Source: Fulvitalea axinellae (GTDB lineage: Bacteria; Bacteroidota; Bacteroidia; Cytophagales; Cyclobacteriaceae). From it: a stretch of 64,000 nt of DNA. The notes under the pieces are model-generated. The model ran no database searches, was not told the DNA's origin, and was given only the letters and a program-made list of their open reading frames with translations. Position numbers and translations under genes: made by a program. Below, one piece after another: positions 61,609-64,000 of this stretch (its first letter is position 1; every line of letters begins with the position of its first letter). The stretch spans positions 806,001 through 870,000 of the forward strand of contig NZ_AP025314.1 in NCBI RefSeq assembly GCF_036492835.1. Reading direction: 5' to 3'.

Positions 61609-62151
61609 ATGAAGTACACTTTTGAGAATATCACGGCTTTGGTTCTTGGTCTAATCGGAGTCGTTTCCCTTATTATTTGCATTGTTTTTTCTTACGCTAT
61701 TGAACTCCAGCTTTTTCTTGGCATTATAGGAGTGGGAGGTTTTGCTCTGGTCAATCGAAAAAACAAAGAGTGGGGGACTTACTGCCTTGCTTTCCTTTTG
61801 TTATTGGGCTCGTTCCATTTAGTGTCGTTCTATTTTTTCCAGCTATACTATACTGCCAATATCGGTTTATTTGGAATAAATTTGATAGTACCTACGGACC
61901 CTGTTATTCTTGTCACTTTCATCGCTTTTGTTATAAAGAGGTGGTCAATCTTCCGTAAACATATAGAGGGAAAACAAGATCAAGATGAGGAAGAGTTGAA
62001 AAGTGTTAAGGCTTCGGATCGACTTTTAGCTAGGTATTCCAAAAAGAGTACGGATGACCTTTTGGAAATAGCCGAAAACCCGGACCGGTATACAGCGGAG
62101 GCGGTAAAAGTGGCTAATGATTTGTTGGAGAAAAACGCCAAAACCGAATAG
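61609..62151 (+). CDS. Membrane protein with helical C-terminal domain
   Basis: A 180-residue protein with four hydrophobic segments (about 9-28, 33-48, 58-78, 100-118). A charged cytosolic C-terminus follows (ARYSKKSTDDLLEIAENPDR, then YTAEAVKVANDLLE), a motif also near the start of the protein at 38972-39613. Function unknown. It lies 27 bp after the esterase gene. Confidence 0.7.
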   Translation: MKYTFENITALVLGLIGVVSLIICIVFSYAIELQLFLGIIGVGGFALVNRKNKEWGTYCLAFLLLLGSFHLVSFYFFQLYYTANIGLFGINLIVPTDPVILVTFIAFVIKRWSIFRKHIEGKQDQDEEELKSVKASDRLLARYSKKSTDDLLEIAENPDRYTAEAVKVANDLLEKNAKTE

Positions 62152-62165
62152 TTTGCGAATAAAAC

Positions 62166-62210
62166 AAAACCCGGGGATTTCCACCTGAAGACGGAAACCC
62201 CTCGGGTTTT
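62166..62210. terminator. Intrinsic terminator
   Basis: AAAACCCG(G)GGATTTCC pairs with GGAAACCCC(T)CGGGTTTT, an imperfect long stem between convergent genes. Confidence 0.8.
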
Positions 62211-62242
62211 CTACCAATTGTTCAGTCTAACTGCTCGTTAAC

Positions 62243-63436
62243 TTATTTCGGAACGGCGGTGAATACCTGCATAAGGTCCGAAGTGTTGTCGTTGGTTACC
62301 GTCAGGCTGGCGGGTACGAAGGTGTACTCATCCGATACCGGGCGAATGGTTACCGTTTCGCCGTCGTTCATCGGGAACGAGAACTCCGCGGATGTTTTGG
62401 CCGTCACCATTTCTTCGGCGTATTGGCATTCCCAAGTCCAGTTGATCAGTTTGCCGTCTTTTTTCAGCAACAGGTTGCCGTCGGCGGTCCTGATTTCGCC
62501 TTTGAGCATTTCCTTGTCGTTCAGTTCGCGGATTACGGTATAGTAATTTCCGGAATGCACGCTCGGGAAATCCACGATTACACGCCAAGGTTTTTTTCCG
62601 TTAAGCTTCCATACGTCATCCACGAAAGGCGCCAAGCGCGAAGGGTGGTTCAGGTATTTGGCCCGGTCGGCGTCTCCGTAACCGAAAGTACCCGTGATGC
62701 CGTAGCGTTCCACGCTGAAGAATTTCTTTTCGGAAGGAGAACTTTGGGGCTTGTGGTCGCCGTTGTCCGAATATCCGCCTCCGAAGGTGTGGCGATCCAA
62801 TGCGCGACCGTAAGCGGATCCGTCGATATGGCGGGTAATGACCACGCGCTTGCCCGACGCTACAACTTCCTCTTTGGTCGGGTACGGATTCGACTCGTCA
62901 TACTCGTAGATATGCTCGTCCAGGCCGGCTTCCCGGATTTCTTTGTCTAGCGTACTGCCCGATACCGTGGTCTCGAATTTCAGGAATACGATTTCTTGTG
63001 GATTATCCTCTATAAACTCGGTGATTTCCGCCAAGACATAATGCGCCAAACGGCTCCCGTTAAACCCGTTGGTCATCTTGCCGTGATACACCGACACGTC
63101 CTTTTTGAACCAAGTGCGTTTCTCGTGGATATCGATTTCGACAGCGCGAATCCCTTTCTCGAACTGCTCGGGCATATCGTCAAACACGTTAGATTTGCTG
63201 AACGTACTGCCTTTGTAATTGTAAGTGTTGTGGGTGGCGGGGAAAGAAATCTCGTTAATTGTCCGATCGTCCCTATCCACTTTTCGCAACGGTTCGGCCT
63301 GAACAGATACCTGTTGGGCGCTGGCCGTCTTAAGCCCGATATCGCCCATGTTCGCGTCCATACCGGACTCTTCTAATCCTTGGTCGCAGGAAACCATAGC
63401 CCCGGCCAAAATCAACGGAAGGTAAACCTTTTTCAT
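62243..63436 (-). CDS. PI-PLC-like phosphodiesterase lipoprotein
   Basis: Started at 63436 (MKKVYLPLILAGAMVSCDQG), a 397-residue lipoprotein with lipidated Cys17. The X-domain of phosphatidylinositol-specific phospholipase C is visible: His69 in SFPATHNTYN, AVEIDIHEKR (Glu100, Asp102) and His118 in VSVYHGKM. FGYGDADRAKYLNHPSRLAP and RVIVDFPSVHSG continue the barrel. The C-terminal 80 residues form a beta domain. It may cleave phosphoinositides or GPI-type anchors on host or prey membranes, or act in lipid turnover. Confidence 0.88.
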   Translation of the reverse strand: MKKVYLPLILAGAMVSCDQGLEESGMDANMGDIGLKTASAQQVSVQAEPLRKVDRDDRTINEISFPATHNTYNYKGSTFSKSNVFDDMPEQFEKGIRAVEIDIHEKRTWFKKDVSVYHGKMTNGFNGSRLAHYVLAEITEFIEDNPQEIVFLKFETTVSGSTLDKEIREAGLDEHIYEYDESNPYPTKEEVVASGKRVVITRHIDGSAYGRALDRHTFGGGYSDNGDHKPQSSPSEKKFFSVERYGITGTFGYGDADRAKYLNHPSRLAPFVDDVWKLNGKKPWRVIVDFPSVHSGNYYTVIRELNDKEMLKGEIRTADGNLLLKKDGKLINWTWECQYAEEMVTAKTSAEFSFPMNDGETVTIRPVSDEYTFVPASLTVTNDNTSDLMQVFTAVPK

Positions 63437-63845
63437 AGAATGAAATTTTGTGTTTAGTTGTTGTTTTGTCGATCGCAACAAACGGTTACCACGCCGTTTG
63501 GATTCCGATCATTGGGGAATATATACAGTTTTTCTATATGTATGATAATAAATTTATTTGAATTTACACGGGAAGGATTCCGGCAACGATCCCATTTGTT
63601 TTATTCTAAAATATAACGACAAAAAAGATCTTAAATTTCAAATAATCGCATGCGTAGGAGGTTTGTATCAATAATCAGGATCGAACAATACCGGTTTGAA
63701 AGACAAAAAAGTCCTAAAAACACTCTGCATGTTCAGGGAAATAATGCAAATGAATGTTTTGGGGCCTAATCGAGAGAGGATTTCCTTTTTGGAGAGAAAG
63801 CGAAATCAAGCTACTTTTGGGGAAAGTTTAAAACGATACGAAACA
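63437..63845. other. Divergent intergenic region
   Basis: About 409 AT-rich bases with no convincing coding frame, containing the promoters for the PI-PLC-like gene and the GAF-domain gene. Confidence 0.5.
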
Positions 63846-64000
63846 ATGGCGGAAAGTCTTATAATTGACGCTTCGGCGAGCAAGGCCGAAAAATACGAGC
63901 AACTGATACCCCAAATCAAAGCGCTTGTTACGGGCGAGGAAAATATGGTTGCGAATATGGCTAATGTATCGGCCGCGTTGCGGTCGGTTTTCGGCTTTTT
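63846..64000 (+). CDS. GAF-domain protein, probable free-methionine-R-sulfoxide reductase (cut by window edge)
   Basis: Starts at 63846 (MAESLIIDASASKAEKYEQL) and stays open to the end of the window, 51 codons. LIPQIKALVTGEENMVANMA and NVSAALRSVFGFF match the N-terminus of the GAF-fold fRMsr/YtsP family, which reduces free methionine-R-sulfoxide. The catalytic cysteines lie beyond the window. Confidence rests on N-terminal similarity only. Confidence 0.7.
   Translation, partial: MAESLIIDASASKAEKYEQLIPQIKALVTGEENMVANMANVSAALRSVFGF

Overview
The window comes from a Bacteroidota chromosome or large replicon, most likely Cytophagales-like. The evidence is a SusC-type receptor with an STN domain behind an ECF sigma/FecR pair, many signal-peptide and lipoprotein genes, LytS/LytTR signalling, 6-bladed beta-propeller and TonB_C proteins, MenA, and few Shine-Dalgarno sites. 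I cannot name the species from sequence alone. No rRNA, tRNA or CRISPR array was seen.

Layout. 0-2.5 kb: ECF sigma, FecR anti-sigma and the start of a SusC/TonB-dependent receptor, all on minus. 3-4.5 kb: a HopA1-family (type III effector-like) protein. 4.5-9 kb: core genes (Crp/Fnr regulator, menA, nadE, ybaB). 9-24.5 kb: glycoside hydrolases (GH127-like and GH3), a TonB_C/MORN-like protein, a TlpA-like thioredoxin, a propeller lipoprotein, an IS30-type helix-turn-helix protein, a complete IS with a 7-bp target duplication, a secreted metallopeptidase, and a lipoprotein-LytS-LytTR operon. 24.5-36 kb: a tandem DUF4328 pair in which one copy is cut by a single amber codon, a predicted actin-fragmin/PI-kinase-like protein, an AraC-GyrI regulator, a hydrolase/ECF-sigma/membrane-protein operon, and envelope proteins. 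36-45.4 kb: an AT-rich accessory block of small membrane proteins and lipoproteins, interrupted by a GC-richer complete IS (IS5/IS1182-like, 7-bp target duplication), plus a second IS30-HTH paralogue. 45.4-53.3 kb: a repeat-rich cluster with two POT-like transporters, a 36-codon internal-deletion relic of a third, and a duplicated terminator. 53-64 kb: AraC-GyrI, ADP-ribosylglycohydrolase, patatin/Omp85-type phospholipase, esterase, PI-PLC-like lipoprotein and the start of a GAF-domain protein.

The most interesting signals are as follows. (1) Two effector-like proteins, a HopA1-like one and a kinase-like one, lie 22 kb apart and appear to share a basic N-terminal motif. (2) A two-member family of IS30-type HTH proteins has a conserved non-DDE C-terminal domain and the same upstream 14-bp element at identical spacing. 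(3) A transporter relic keeps a 5' leader hairpin at the same spacing as its intact paralogue. (4) A DUF4328 gene is interrupted by one nonsense codon. (5) A 67-bp terminator repeat has been grafted onto the ends of two unrelated genes.
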